A stretch of 64,000 nucleotides of DNA from Rotaria socialis (taxonomy: Eukaryota; Rotifera; Eurotatoria; Philodinida; Philodinidae): contig CAJNYU010000651.1 in the NCBI GenBank assembly GCA_905331475.1, forward strand, positions 1-64,000, in the 5' to 3' direction. Below are positions 34,502 through 49,150 of the stretch, in pieces. Both the position numbers and the translations under genes were made by a program. The notes below the pieces were generated by a model. It saw nothing but the letters and a program-made list of their open reading frames with translations. It made no database searches and was not told the DNA's origin. How positions within the stretch are numbered: position 1 is the stretch's first letter; the number at the start of each line of letters is the position of its first letter.

Positions 34502-34812
34502 TTTTCCGGTTTGTTGTTCTTTTTCCTTGCTTTAAAATTACTTATACATCTAAAAATGAACTTTTATTTGTCAATAATAAAATACACAATAGTGTTTGTT
34601 ATTTGTTTTTTTTATATAGTTTTGTTCATTTCAAACGATGTAAAGATTGCACGAACCAGCGCAGTAACAAACAATAAAACCATTATCGAATAGTTGAATA
34701 ATCAAGTTAAGCGAGAAAAGAAAAGAAGAAAACAGAAAATCGTCTAATCACCACAGCGAGATATAAGATAGAGAAAAATGAGATTTCATAAGGAAAGGAA
34801 TGTTGTCAAAAT

Positions 34813-37636
<2,824 letters not shown>

Positions 37637-37859
37637 TTTAAAGTTTTAATAATTCACAACGCTCAATGCGTCTTTTTTTTTCTTGTTCTTAACTTCTGTC
37701 TTTGTAAGAAATGGAAAAGGCTCATAAGCAACCAATTAATAGATGGTTGAATATGGACATTTTTTCTATTGGTCAAATGAAATAACCAATCAATGAATGA
37801 CTTTTGTTATACCTTTCATATTCGTCTGCGGCACATGCAATCATTCGTTGAGAATCAAC
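37637..37859. promoter_or_regulatory. Shared divergent upstream region of ACTR1 and ERGIC3
   Basis: Only 223 bp separate the two start codons, so both promoters must lie here or overlap the first exons. No TATA box stands out. A polypyrimidine T/C run is at 37671-37690. Confidence 0.5.
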
Positions 37860-39230
37860 ATGTCAGGAAAATTGAAACGTTTCGATGCTTATGCTAAAAC
37901 ACTCGAAGATTTTCGTATTCGAACAACAAGCGGTGGATTTGTTACAATAATTAGTTCAATTATTATATTTGTCTTAGTTATGATGGAACTAAAGTATTTT
38001 TTAACAAAAGATGTTGTACAAGTTTTATTTGTTGATACAAGTCGACAAGAAAAAATGAATATAACAATTGATATTAAATTTCCTGTTTTGCCATGTAGTT
38101 ATTTAACTGTTGATGCTATGGATGTTTCAGGTGACACACAAACCGATATTATTCATACTTTATATAAAACAAGATTAGATTTAAATGGAAATATTTTGCA
38201 AGATACTGTTGTTAAAGTAGCACTTCAACCATTACCAAAAATAAAAAATGACAGTTTAGAAACAACAACAACCGCAGCAGCACCTGTTTCTGATTGTGAA
38301 TCATGTTATGGTGCTGAATCAGCTGTACATAAATGTTGTCCGACATGTGATGATGTTAAAGCAGCTTATCGAGTCAAAGGATGGTCATTCGATCCAAGTA
38401 AATAGAATTTTTTTTGAAATAATTTTTTGCTATTTTTACATGCTAATAATCCACCATTAACTGTCTAAGTCTTAATTAATTTTTATGTGTTTACAAAAAT
38501 AAAACTTTAATTTAGTTGGTGTTCAACAATGTGTTCGCGAGGGGAAAACGGTCGGCATGTCTAATTCGGATGATGGTTCTCTGCCAGTCAATGAAGGTTG
38601 TCGATTACATGGTCATTTGGAAGTTAATAAAGTTGCCGGAAATTTTCATATTGCTCCTGGTCAATCATTTGAACAACATCATGTACATGTTCATTCATTA
38701 CGAAATATTCGTTTGAATATGCTCAATACAACACACTATGTCGATGAATTAACATTCGGTGAAACGTTTCCAAATCAAATAAATCCATTATCGAATACAA
38801 AACAAATAGTAAATTCACATGATAACGGAGCTGTACTTTATCATTATTATGTTAAAATTGTTCCGTCGGCATATGTGTTTTTAAATCAAACACAAATAAT
38901 AACAAATCAATATTCAGTAACGAAACATAAAAAAATAATTAACAATATTTTCGATTCATCCGATCATCAATTACCGGGAACCTTTTTTACTTACGAAATA
39001 AGTGCAATTATGGTAAAATTTGTTGAACAGAAACGATCGTTAGCACAATTTTTAACATCTCTATGTGCAATAGTGGTTCGTAATACGAATCTATTTATTT
39101 TTTATTCGATATGATTCCTTTTTCCTTTTTTTAGGGTGGCGTTTTTACTGTATCAAGTTTAATTGATGCTTTTATTTATCGTGGTAGCTGTATTCTACAT
39201 AAAAAACTAGAGTTAGGCAAAGCCACATGA
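37860..39230 (+). CDS. ERGIC3: ERGIC3, ER-Golgi intermediate compartment protein 3
   Basis: Three exons, 37860-38397, 38516-39075 and 39135-39230, give 397 aa (human 383). The start at 37860 (MSGKLKRFDAYAKTLEDFR) matches family N-termini. An upstream in-frame ATG at 37797 would add 21 residues without family support. Features are an N-terminal membrane helix (about 29-50), a luminal domain with DAMDVSGD, a CESCYGAE...CCPTC Cys cluster, VNKVAGNFHIAPG, and a C-terminal helix (LTSLCAIVGGVFTVSSLIDAF). It cycles between ER and Golgi as a cargo receptor. The end KLELGKAT resembles the C-terminal sorting region of the family. Confidence 0.93.
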
Positions 39231-39417
39231 ATGCATTCAGAATATTATTTTTATAGTGATAAAAAAATGTCTTCTCTCTCGCTCTGTTTTGTTTTTGCTT
39301 CCAGTCATTAGAGTTGTTATTTATCTGTTTTGTTAAAAACAATAAAAACACCCGTCAACTTAGTATTGAATAATGAGACATCTAAAAATAAAAACATGAT
39401 CTCAATTTTAGATCAAT

Positions 39418-42019
39418 ATGCGTTTTCGTCAATGGATTTCACCGACATATAAAAATCTATATGATGTATGTTTGAATCAAGCACCATTTTATCAAAACGA
39501 AGTTGTCAAAGGTAGGAAATGATATTTATCAGAATTTGAAAGTCGAAACAGAAAAAAAAACATTTTCGTCATTAGAAAAATTCCGAGAACAACTCATCAC
39601 TGATACTTAGTTATTTTATTTATGAATAGAAACTAGACCTGATCATAATTATTGTCGACCATGGATTGAAGATCCAACACTGCCAACGGCACTTCCTCGA
39701 GTACAACTATTTTTTAATTCAAATTCCACGTATGCATTTTTCACTATTTGGTTTTATCCCTTCATTCAAACTTATTTCTTTAGAAATGACTCTAATATCG
39801 ATATTGATGAAAATCCAAAATCTCCTATAGAAAATGTCAAAAAAATCTATTGGACACCAACAATAAATGCAATCATTCCCGAAACATACGAATGTCCACA
39901 ACAACAATCCGAAGAAAATCTTACTCAAGAACAAGAAACATTTCTTGAAGATGTTCGAGAATTAATCAATGAAACGCGTATTGCTGGATTATGTTGTGAA
40001 TCAGTATGTTTCAGCGATTTTTTATTTTATTTGAAAACCAAATTTTTCTTTTTTAGAATAATTGTAATGTTGTCTATTGGCGTTTATCTATTCATCGGAT
40101 TGTATCTAAACTTCATTCACTATTGTCTCATCATTCAAATGTATGATATTCATAATTATGAAAAAAAAATGAAAATTAATTTTTTATTGTTAGTATACAA
40201 ATTTACTTGATTGGCTTCATGAAACTGTATGTAAAACATTCGATCGTATATCAATCGGTCATTATGTAGATCTATTTCAAATATTATATGATGAGGTTTG
40301 ATAATCTTAAAAATTTTCTAATATATTGTGGTTTCATCATATCAGATTTAGTATCCGGATATTCGTTCATTATTCATTGAAAAAACTATATCATCATCAA
40401 AGACAAATCTTAGTTCATATGTTTACAATAAACTACTTCAGAAACCAAATGATCTTACCGAAGAAGTTATCTATAGTATAAATTTAGTAATTGAAAATTT
40501 TGCTCTTTTATTTTCTTGAAATGAACTTGAGGATTTTTGCTTTATTTAGCCTTCGTCACCAACGCCTATTGTTTGTCTTTTAATTCCTGGTTTATTGCAT
40601 GGAACTCATATGGAACGTATTCAATTTTGGCAGCGAAATCTTTCACAAGTAGCAATTGTTATGCTTTCGGCAGCAGTCGAAAAAGATAATAAATCAGAAC
40701 AAGCCCAAATTCAAACGGCTTATGAAGATATAATTACAAAATTTAACGAAGTAATTCTTTTTTCTGTATTAGATAATGCATAGAAAAATAGCTGCTCGTA
40801 AAATAGATTTTGGAGAGAAAATCATTTTTTTTTCCGTTCAGATCCGTCAACTCTATCCAAATCACCATATAATGTTTCTTGGTTGGAATGTCGGTTGTAT
40901 TCTTGCATTGAAAGCTGCACTGGTTTGTTCTGTTTCGTCAATTATATGTATGTCTCCACCATTTCAAGCCCTATCTGAAGAATCAAAGGTAATAGAATAA
41001 TATGAATTAAACTATTATCTACGATTGTATTCATAGAATGATTTTACTCAAATAAATGCATCTATTTTATTTATAACCGGTGAAAAACAATATTCAAATC
41101 AAATCGATCATTATCGGCAACGACTTAAAAGCCGTAATGGTCTAATTGAATTAGGTCAATGTGATGATAAATTATTTATGTCGGAAAATGGAAAATATCG
41201 TTTTCGGTTAACACAACAATTAATTGATAAATTAATCATGGTATGATATCTATTGAGTTGATAAGAATTTATTTCGTTGATTTTTAGGAAGAAATGCTTG
41301 ATTTTATTACAATATTATCATCAAAACCAAGTCGAACACAACACGAGGAAATCGACGAAGAAAATAAGAAGAAAAAACCCGATCGTGTTTTTCCTATTAC
41401 ATCACCATACATAGAAGATTCAGGTAAATCAAACAAGAATTCAACTATATAAATAATCTGTTGTTTCAATTTAGAAGAACCTTTTATTTATATGGGTTTA
41501 AATTCCAACGATCATACATCAACAACATTAACTATTCCACCTGAACACGATCCAAATTCAATATTTTTAAATAGTATTCTTCCAACAACAACAACAACAC
41601 GAAAACGCAAAGGTTCAACATTAACAAACACATCATTAGAAAATGGCCGTGCACCAAAAACTGAACCAACAAAACGAGGACGTAAAGGAACAAAAAATTT
41701 ACCACCACTACCACCAACAGACGATAAGGAATGGGCACCTGGCCCAGAAAAACGTCCTGCTAAATCAACGACTAAAAAACAAAACAAACAAACACTACTA
41801 TTACCACCAGCAGCACCTCTTCCTCCTCTTCCTCCTCCTCCTCCTCCTCGTCCTCCTTCTCCATCCCTGCCAACATCAACAACAAGTATACTAAATACAC
41901 TATTACAATTACCAGCAAATCAACCCAAACAACGCACAAATGAAACAAATCTAATAAAAACTATTCATCAACCACCGTCATTTGTAAATACTGTACTTTC
42001 ATCGAATCCTTTTCATTAG
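39418..42019 (+). CDS. KANSL3: KANSL3, NSL histone acetyltransferase complex subunit 3
   Basis: Eleven exons all join in phase: 39418-39511, 39630-39729, 39784-40003, 40057-40140, 40194-40295, 40352-40486, 40550-40750, 40842-40988, 41037-41240, 41288-41423 and 41475-42019. The product is 655 aa. The core is the alpha/beta-hydrolase-like domain of KANSL3: IMFLGWNVGCILAL, ASILFITGEKQYSN, GLIELGQCDDKLFM and a helix ending MEEMLDFI. The nucleophile-elbow position is Asn (GWNVG), as in the human protein (GWNTG), so no hydrolase activity is expected. The C-terminal 180 residues are low-complexity with basic KRKGS and KRGRK patches and a proline run. The NSL complex acetylates H4. CAATTTTAG lies 6 bp before the ATG. 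Confidence 0.85.
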
Positions 42020-42084
42020 AACAAAAAGAAAATAGATTAGTCTTTATTTGTAAATCTATAAATATGTATGTATACGATTTGATT

Positions 42085-42094
42085 TAGTTTTCAG
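42085..42094 (+). promoter_or_regulatory. Acceptor-like site directly before the NOSIP start
   Basis: TAGTTTTCAG ends at the base before the NOSIP ATG, only 75 bp after the KANSL3 stop, with no AATAAA between. This fits a spliced-leader acceptor for a downstream cistron. Confidence 0.5.
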
Positions 42095-43257
42095 ATGACA
42101 CGCCATTCGAAAAATTCAACAGCAAATGCTGTTTATACTTATCATGAAAAACATAAGGATTCATCAACAGGTGGTTATGGTACAACACAAATGCGTCTTA
42201 GTAAAGATGCTATTAAAGAATTTGATTGTTGTAATTTAACATTACAACCATGCATAGATCCAGTTATTACGAAAGATGGATATTTATTTGATAAACAAGC
42301 TATACTTGGTGAGAAATTTCAATTTTGTATGACATGAGAGGAACGCTATGATCAGCTATATTCTAATTTTCGTCAATCGAAATGAAAGAAAAATTATAGA
42401 ATTGATTGATTCTAATTTAGAATATATTATTCATCAAAAAAAGCTCAATGCTCGAAAACTTCGTGAATATCAAAAACAACTTGACCGTAAACAACAAGAA
42501 GTCGAAGAACAAAACGCAAATGATCATCAGAAAAAGATAAATAAATTCTTGGAGAAAGAAGCAACATATTCTGTTAATCAGTCAGTTAAAAATCTTTTAT
42601 CATCTAAACATCAAGATCAATCATTATCATCATATCTTCCAACACCAAAATCAACGCCGTCATCAACATCGACACGAATATCAACATATGATGATAATCT
42701 CGATGAAATTCTTCCATCGTCAACAGCATCAACTATAAGTAATATGGTAGGTAATCAAGCTGCACAATTGCCTAGCTTTTGGGTTCCAGCATTAACACCA
42801 GCAGCAAAAAAAACGGAATTAATAAAGCCCGATCAACATGTTTATTGTCCAATATCGGGCAAACCAATATCGATGAAAGATGTAATTGATGTTAAATTTA
42901 AATTAGCAAATAATGCTGATAAAAAAAACCGACCATTAGTAGCCGTACGTGATCGATATGTTTGTGCTGTTACTGGAGATGTACTTGGCAATTCTGTGCC
43001 GTGCGCTGTTCTACGAACATCGGGTTATGTTGTTACAATGGATTGTGTTAATCGATTAATTAAATTGGATATGATTGACCCAATCAACGGTGCCAAATTA
43101 ACTGATTATGATATTATTCCGATGCAACGCGGCGGTACCGGTAAGAAATATTCAAAACTAGTATTGTTCAAATTCCTTTTTTGTTTTGTTTTGTTAAGGA
43201 TATTCTGGATCTGGTGTCCAATTGGACGCAAAATTACCGACACCTGCCATGCAGTAA
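42095..43257 (+). CDS. NOSIP: NOSIP-like E3 ubiquitin ligase
   Basis: Three exons, 42095-42308, 42421-43140 and 43199-43257, give 330 aa (human 301). The N-terminus (MTRHSKNSTANAVYTYHEK) is the family signature. A first split U-box is DCCNLTLQPCIDPVITKDGYLFDKQ. A coiled linker with EYIIHQKKLNARKLREYQKQ follows, then LPSFWVPALTP, the second U-box half (CPISGKPISMKDV, YVCAVTGDVLGNSVPCAVLR) and the end RGGTGYSGSGVQLDAK...PAMQ. NOSIP is a nuclear ligase also linked to nitric-oxide synthase localisation and splicing complexes. It follows KANSL3 by 75 bp. An AATAAA lies about 50 bp past the stop. Confidence 0.93.
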
Positions 43258-43711
43258 TTGTTGTTTTTATTGTGTACATGAGTTATTGTGTATGTCGTAT
43301 TTTCGCTTTCAATAAATATGAGTTGAAGGAAAGAACTGAATTCTTTTTATTTTCAAAGCATGAAAAATTCTTTGTGGTTTCAAAGATAGTTGAAATTATA
43401 TTAATGTAATTTTTTGATTGCTGTAATAAAAAGCTCCGTGAAGATTAATTTCTGAAAAGTATCAAGCGCATATTATAGATAAATCATTTTTATTATGGAT
43501 TTATCAAGCACATTGAAGGCAAAATGGTGTGAAACAAACCACATGTTCCTATAAAAAACGTTTATCTCAGAAACTTGAATTCAAATTCCCCATGAACTAT
43601 ACTAGATTAGATAATGACAAGTATCTTTTAACTGGCCTTTCAAGCTTTATTTCAAAATAAAAAATTCTTTTTTTACAAGATGAAACAGTTCTCGACATAC
43701 AACAGTAACTA

Positions 43712-43947
43712 TTACCTTTTGAATATGCGATGAACCATCACCCATTCAAATGCATATTCTCGACGATCAAAAACCGTTCTCCATTTATTAGTTTTTGAAT
43801 TAAATATATCCAATATTACCCCATAGAACTAAATAGAGAGACAAATGATAATGATAATGGACAATAGAATTTGGCATTACCTGTGCGTCATCATATAACA
43901 CTCGTACATGATCATTTGGATTCAATCGATGTTGATGTTTTCCACGA
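43712..43947 (-). pseudogene. Terminal two exons of an unidentified gene
   Basis: Exons 43947-43881 and 43828-43712 join in phase to about 60 residues ending in a stop, with NPNDHVRVLYDDAQ and FYGVILDIFNSKTNKWRTVFD. The alternating strands look like a small Tudor/SH3-like barrel, but I cannot name the family. No upstream exon joins in phase: the nearest minus-strand frame (44010-44578) ends in its own stop with no usable donor. It may be the end of a broken gene. Confidence 0.4.
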
Positions 43948-44009
43948 CTGAAAATACAAAAAAGAACCTGAATTACTGAGAAATTCAAATGAAAGAAAAC
44001 GTCTAATAT

Positions 44010-44837
44010 CTATTTCATTGAATAAATAGTGGAGCCTTCATATCTGAGCCTGTTTAGTATTGTATAAATTTTTTCGAAAACTATTTGTAATTTTTTATGC
44101 TCCGGTTCGTTGAAGCTAACGAGAAGTTGTTGTTTTGCAATAAAATTCAACAAATCATAATTTTCATCGGTTATATGAAGCTTTGCAAATTCCCTTATCT
44201 GGTCATTTACAATTGATTGTTGCTTAATTCGTGGATATTTTATTAGTTCACCAGGACTTAAGCCGATCTGGCCAGCAACTTCCTTGATTGAACATGACAA
44301 AAATGTTCCATCTTTCATATCAAAATTTTGTTCATCGAAATCACTGTGATAAATTGTATCTAAATAATTTAACGGTAATCGGGCCCCTCTAATTAATTCT
44401 TTTAGAATGGTCCTTGGATTGTTAAATAGTTCCCGGAGCAACAATGATCGGTCGTTTTCCATTTGACGGCTTCGTAAAATTGTTATTTCTTCTTTATAAA
44501 TTTGAAATTGCTTTTCAACGCCGGCAATGTGTGCTTCTCAGCGTCATCGACTCTTTTACTAAGAATTTTCATATCCTCCTAATGGTATAAAAAAAAGACA
44601 CGTAAATATTCCTCAACACATAATTAACTCACCTTCATATTTTCAAAAGCAAATGTAATTTTTGTCAATACATTATTCACTAATTTTGTTAATTCAATAA
44701 ATGATCTTTCGATCGTATCATTTGAACTATCATTCCTAATACTTTCCTTGCATGCTTCAATGCCAGACTTGAAATAACATCGTAAATCGTTGATTTCATC
44801 ATTTGTTTACACATTCATATACTCAGATGTAATATCA
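44010..44837 (-). pseudogene. Broken coiled-coil gene, 5'-truncated and frameshifted
   Basis: One exon (about 44790-44633, open from near 44815, ending at a GTGAGT donor) and a second (44578-44010) are visible. The first gives helix-forming sequence (KSGIEACKESIRND, FIELTKLVNNVLTKITFAFENMK). The second starts in phase (EDMKILSKRVDDAE) but needs a one-base shift near 44535-44542 to continue into the long frame to 44010 (KQFQIYKEEITILRSRQ, then FLSCSIKEVAGQIGLSPGELIKYPRIKQ). No start codon is in frame, and a GC-rich repeat begins right upstream at about 44840. I read it as a gene broken by insertion and frameshift. A sequencing error at the shift is possible. Family unknown. Confidence 0.45.
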
Positions 44838-44839
44838 TC

Positions 44840-45125
44840 ATCCAGCCGGATTCTAAGCAAATCCGGGTTGCGGACCCACTCATGGATCCCTAGTATTGGA
44901 ATCCGATCGATTCTTGCAGGAACCAGTGAAAACTCGATAGGTTTCTTTAGGACCTCGTTGGAATCCGACTTCTAAAATTCCTATCGAATTCGGTTGTTGG
45001 ATTTGGTCGGATGTTCACCGGATTTCAACGCTAGGGATTCGTTACTCGTTCCTTAACCCGGAATCTCATGGCACTTTGTCGGCTCGTCGGATTCATTCAC
45101 CTGGGCTCAGACTCACTAGAAATCC
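44840..45125. repeat. GC-rich dispersed repeat
   Basis: This stretch has a much higher GC share than its neighbours and is dense in CCGGATT/GGAATCC words in both orientations (near 44847, 44862, 44898, 44960, 45034, 45060 and 45100). The style matches the elements at 11.7 and 13.8 kb. Clear terminal repeats were not found. Confidence 0.5.
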
Positions 45126-45539
45126 GTCAAAATTAATTCTGTCTAAATTCAACAGGCGTCTACACCAAAAAAAGTAATCCTCCAATGAAATAATGAAACA
45201 AATCTCTTTTATATATCTAAATTGCACAGTAAAAATTATTAATTCATGAGGTGTCGCTCACATATGTGTGCGGTTAATATAACGCATCACTTTCAAAAGC
45301 ATATATGCGACATGTTTTTTTTGTGTCGACTACATTTATTTTTCTAGCGACCTCTTTTGTTTTCTCTCTATGACACGCAGACTTCGTTGATGTGATTGGA
45401 TTAAAAACGAAATACATACGTGTACTTGTAGTTGAATCCATATTTTCTCAACGGTCGCTTACTCGATCTGTGCGTTTGCAACCCTTCAAATACGAATCTA
45501 CTTCGTAATAAATCACTCATTTATTTCTTCTAACTAACC

Positions 45540-45892
45540 ATGCCAGCTTCACCAAGTGGAACAACTGTATGTAGTCATTTAGAATGTATATTAAATATTT
45601 ACGCCTGATTTAAATCTATAATTTTTGTTTAAAGGTCGGTAAAGGCGATTCAGGTAAATCAGCAGGACCACGAACAACAGGTAGCGGTGCTGGTGTTCGT
45701 CAACGTAAAGCAACAACAACAACAGCTCGTAGTCGACCTGCTGCTGGCGGTGGTGCCAGCGCTGGTGTTTGGCGTTTCTATACAGAAGATTCACCAGGTC
45801 TTAAAGTCGGCCCCGTACCAGTTCTTGTAATGAGTTTAATTTTTATTGCAAGTGTATTCATGTTACATATATGGGGAAAATATACTAAATAA
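45540..45892 (+). CDS. SEC61B: Protein transport protein Sec61 subunit beta
   Basis: Exons 45540-45566 and 45635-45892 give 94 aa (human 96). The N-terminus [14 protein letters not shown], the Arg/Ser/Thr-rich cytosolic part ([17 protein letters not shown]), [22 protein letters not shown] and the single C-terminal membrane helix are the Sec61-beta pattern. It is a tail-anchored part of the ER protein-conducting channel. The first exon carries only nine codons. Confidence 0.95.
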
Positions 45893-46190
45893 TCGTGCAA
45901 TATACATCAATATCCGGAATGATTGATTAACGTTTGTTATTGTTGTTTTTATCTTATGTTAGTGTTTTTTTTTGTCTTGTCGTAAAAAGAAGAATATATA
46001 TTGCGATACGTATGAACGATCTTTTTAATTCTATTAAGATTGTCTTTTTGTTTTTGTTTTATTGAATACAGACAAAAGAAACAACAAATGAAAATTCTAG
46101 CGTATATTAAAAGTAAAAAGTGTTTCTGAAGAAAATAACACATTGGTAGATTTGTATACCGTATATAACGTAGGAGTATAACAGAATATA

Positions 46191-46388
46191 TCATTTACTG
46201 TTTGTCACATCTTCCGTAGTTGTTGTATCCAATGGTACATCTTCGAAGCCACGCGCGTGCAACCGTTTCAAATTGTTTACTGAATCTGTATTATCCAGTC
46301 GATAAGATATTAGTCTTCGTAGAAAAATGTATGATAGCTTCAGTTCCCCAATAATCGCCAGTTTAACAGTTTTTGCATAGGTGATAAT
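46191..46388 (-). pseudogene. Orphan C-terminal exon of an unknown gene
   Basis: A 198-bp minus-strand open segment begins right after a CTATAG acceptor and ends at a stop. It encodes 65 residues of normal composition (VKLAIIGELKLSYIFLRRLIS, then NLKRLHARGFEDVPLDTTTTEDV). No upstream exon or start was found between it and the next gene at 46791. It is either the last exon of a gene I could not assemble or a relic. Family not recognised. Confidence 0.4.
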
Positions 46389-46790
46389 CTATAGATTTCG
46401 AGAAATGGATATAAAAGGGAACTCAATAGTAATCAACCTTTTTGTTTTCATTGAATGAAATCGTATCTACCAAAAATATATAGTATCAAATACGATTGAG
46501 TGGGAATCATCATGATTTTAGGGAGAGGGAACTCTTTCCTATCCCACGCGATGACTCATTGTACACGAAGAGCTCTACATTCTTCCTCTTCCCATCGGAA
46601 AGGGTATGATTTAAACCGATTAGTAATCAACAAACAATACCACATAGATAAGAGTATTGTCTTATTTTTATTGTATTTTAAATGAACAATATTTATATTT
46701 CTTATTACTATTTATTAACTAAAAAAATCATATGGAATAAGTTTATTATTCTTATTCTTATTCTTTTTTTTTGTTCTCAGTACAATTCAA

Positions 46791-47753
46791 TCATGCAGTC
46801 ATGTCAATCAAGTAAACGTCTGTTTTAGTATAGAATTCATCTGTAGATAATTGTTCATGATTTTCAATATCCATTTCGGGTGAATTTTGTATATTGATTG
46901 TTTGCCAATGTTTTTGTTCATTTCGTAACGACGAATTTGATTCAATAACATTTTTGATTGTTTTTAAATTTGTGGGATCACATTCATGTACTTCAGAAAA
47001 TAAATGAATCAACTGACGAAAACGTTTGTCCTTTGTTGCGCTCTTAGGTTTCTCAGGCAGCGGAGAAAAATAGTTAGAATCATCATCATCATCAAGCTCT
47101 CCAAATAGGTCGTCGACTGTTAATGAATCATTATAATTTGGACGAACATGATTTTTAATTTTTGAATTATGATATTGATGTTTTGAGTGACTTAAAGAAG
47201 TTTTTCGTTCAACAGATTTCTCTGGTCGATCAAAATATTTCTGAGGTGTTGGTGGTGGTATTTTTTTCTTGTTAGGGGATTGCTGTCTTAATGCAGACGA
47301 AAATTCAGATTTTGTATTTGACATTGTTGCAAATGATTGAAATGAAGATGAGTATAGGGATTCATTGTTTTTCGATCGACGTGATGATGATCTATCATTA
47401 TTGATATTTTCAATCAATGGGTCAATATATCTAAATAAATATAGAATTGAATTTAAAAATGCTTTTTTTCTATAGATATTTCAAACGTACGGTAGAAGAC
47501 CAGGCATGCCTCTTTCAGCTTTTGTTCGTTGATTAAGAAGAAATTTTTTCTTATCATGATCAAGTCGTGAAATTTTACGAAAGCGTTCCGATGACAAATT
47601 GATCATATTAGAAAAAAATTGTCGGCTTAACATAACATTTTGTTTTGCATCCTTGGGCATTGCACCAATATTCGGTGTACATTTTCTTACTTGAACATTT
47701 TGCTCTGTCCAATTCGATATTTTCAACGATAGCTGTTGTCGTTTAGAAGACAT
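46791..47753 (-). CDS. Unrecognised polar protein, 300 aa
   Basis: Exons 47753-47491 and 47430-46791 join at a GTACGT donor to give LLPYIDPLIEN across the junction and 300 aa overall. Residues 1-90 are basic and could be a conserved folded part (NWTEQNVQVRKC, QFFSNMINLSSERFRKISRLD). The middle is Ser/Lys/Pro-rich and probably disordered (KKKIPPPTPQKYFDRPEKS). An acidic run (DDLFGELDDDDDSN) follows, then a helical FRQLIHLFSEVHECDP. There is no signal peptide or membrane helix. I do not recognise the family. A regulatory or adaptor role is only a guess. Confidence 0.7.
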
Positions 47754-49150
47754 ATTTTTTTAGAAGTGAATAGATTTGAAAATGTTTTGTGCAAAACAAG
47801 CATTTTTATAATATTGTGTACATGCGACAACATTAAGAAGAAGAAAAAACGAAAAAACTTGACAAGAATACTTATGTTGCTCATACTAATAACGGGTCAA
47901 GTATCCATTTTAGTTACTTATTTTTGTATTTTGTGCAGGGAAAAAATAGTTCGTTTTTTAGTGATTAAAAATTTTCAACAATGTTTTTCATATTTCACTT
48001 AACAACATATTTTCTTGTAGGCGACGCATCATACACCTAAACTACTATGTTTGCACTAGAAAATACAGAAATATTAATCACAAAGTTCGTTCTTAAAATA
48101 CTTATTTATAGGCTTAGACAAACAGTGCTGATCTGATTACAGTAAATGTTCAGCACAACATTTCATCACTTGAATATTTTTTTGTTTGAAAGCGTGAATG
48201 ACGATGTTGCAATAAGAAAAAAATGCTCTTATAATACTGAGATCGAGTTTGTCGTTTTCTTTTTAATAAAATTGTCTCTACAGATTAACAGCAACGTGTC
48301 CTTCGCTTGTTTTTTCGTCTCTCCATTTCAAGCTTTTAATACAAGACTAAAATTGTCATAACAACAGACGACGTAATTTCATGCAATTTAGATGAAATTC
48401 GAAAAGACGTCAATAATAGTTACGGTAAAATAAAATACAAACATGACACTGTATTCGATCGTTTTTACGCTGTCGTCTAATTAAATACGACCATAAGAAA
48501 CCGACGTAGTTTACAGTAAAATACAATGCACGAATAGGCTCCGTATGATCTTGATGCACTCGGTATTGTTTGATTAGACCTTGTCATTAAATTGAATGCA
48601 ATGACCTATTAACGACTTGTCACATACAAATGAATAAATAGTTATTCAGACTTTCATATGCATAGATATTAGGAGATAATTGCCTTGACGACTAGACAAG
48701 AATCTTTTTTCAAGTTGATGATTGCAAAAAAATCGAATCTGATCGATTAAAAAGGCTACGAATGTAAAAGAAATGCAACAGTTTTTAATATTTATTAAAA
48801 AGAAAAAAACTTGAAATGCAATGCTTTATCTCTTATGACCTAACTGGTAAACTCATATTCAATAGTTCATCTGTAACGTTTTCTTATACAGTCTCATCCA
48901 TAACAGTTACCTAGAAGTACAAATCAGATGTCTTGACTTCGGTTTACCATTTAACCAAAAATCTGCTGCTTTACTCATTCTTATCGAGAGAACTTTGTTT
49001 GGTATCTATTCATTGTTATTATCTGTAGTTCTTACACAACACACGAATATATGAGGTCTCCGGTGTGAGTAAATAAATATCTATTTTGTAGATTCATGTT
49101 CGAATGACGAACCAGTAAATCTCTAATTTGTATAGAAAACATTGATAACT
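47754..49150. other. Intergenic region, no gene seen
   Basis: AT-rich. The part 48360-48560 has repeated GACGAC/GTCGTC words and short inverted matches but no definable element. It should hold the promoters of the 300-aa gene and MON1. Confidence 0.4.

Noticed and set aside
37797-37859. Upstream ATG at 37797 as the ERGIC3 start
   Set aside because: The added 21 residues have no family counterpart. The ATG at 37860 gives the expected N-terminus.
41818-41870. CCT-rich run as a microsatellite outside genes
   Set aside because: It lies inside the last KANSL3 exon and encodes its proline run.
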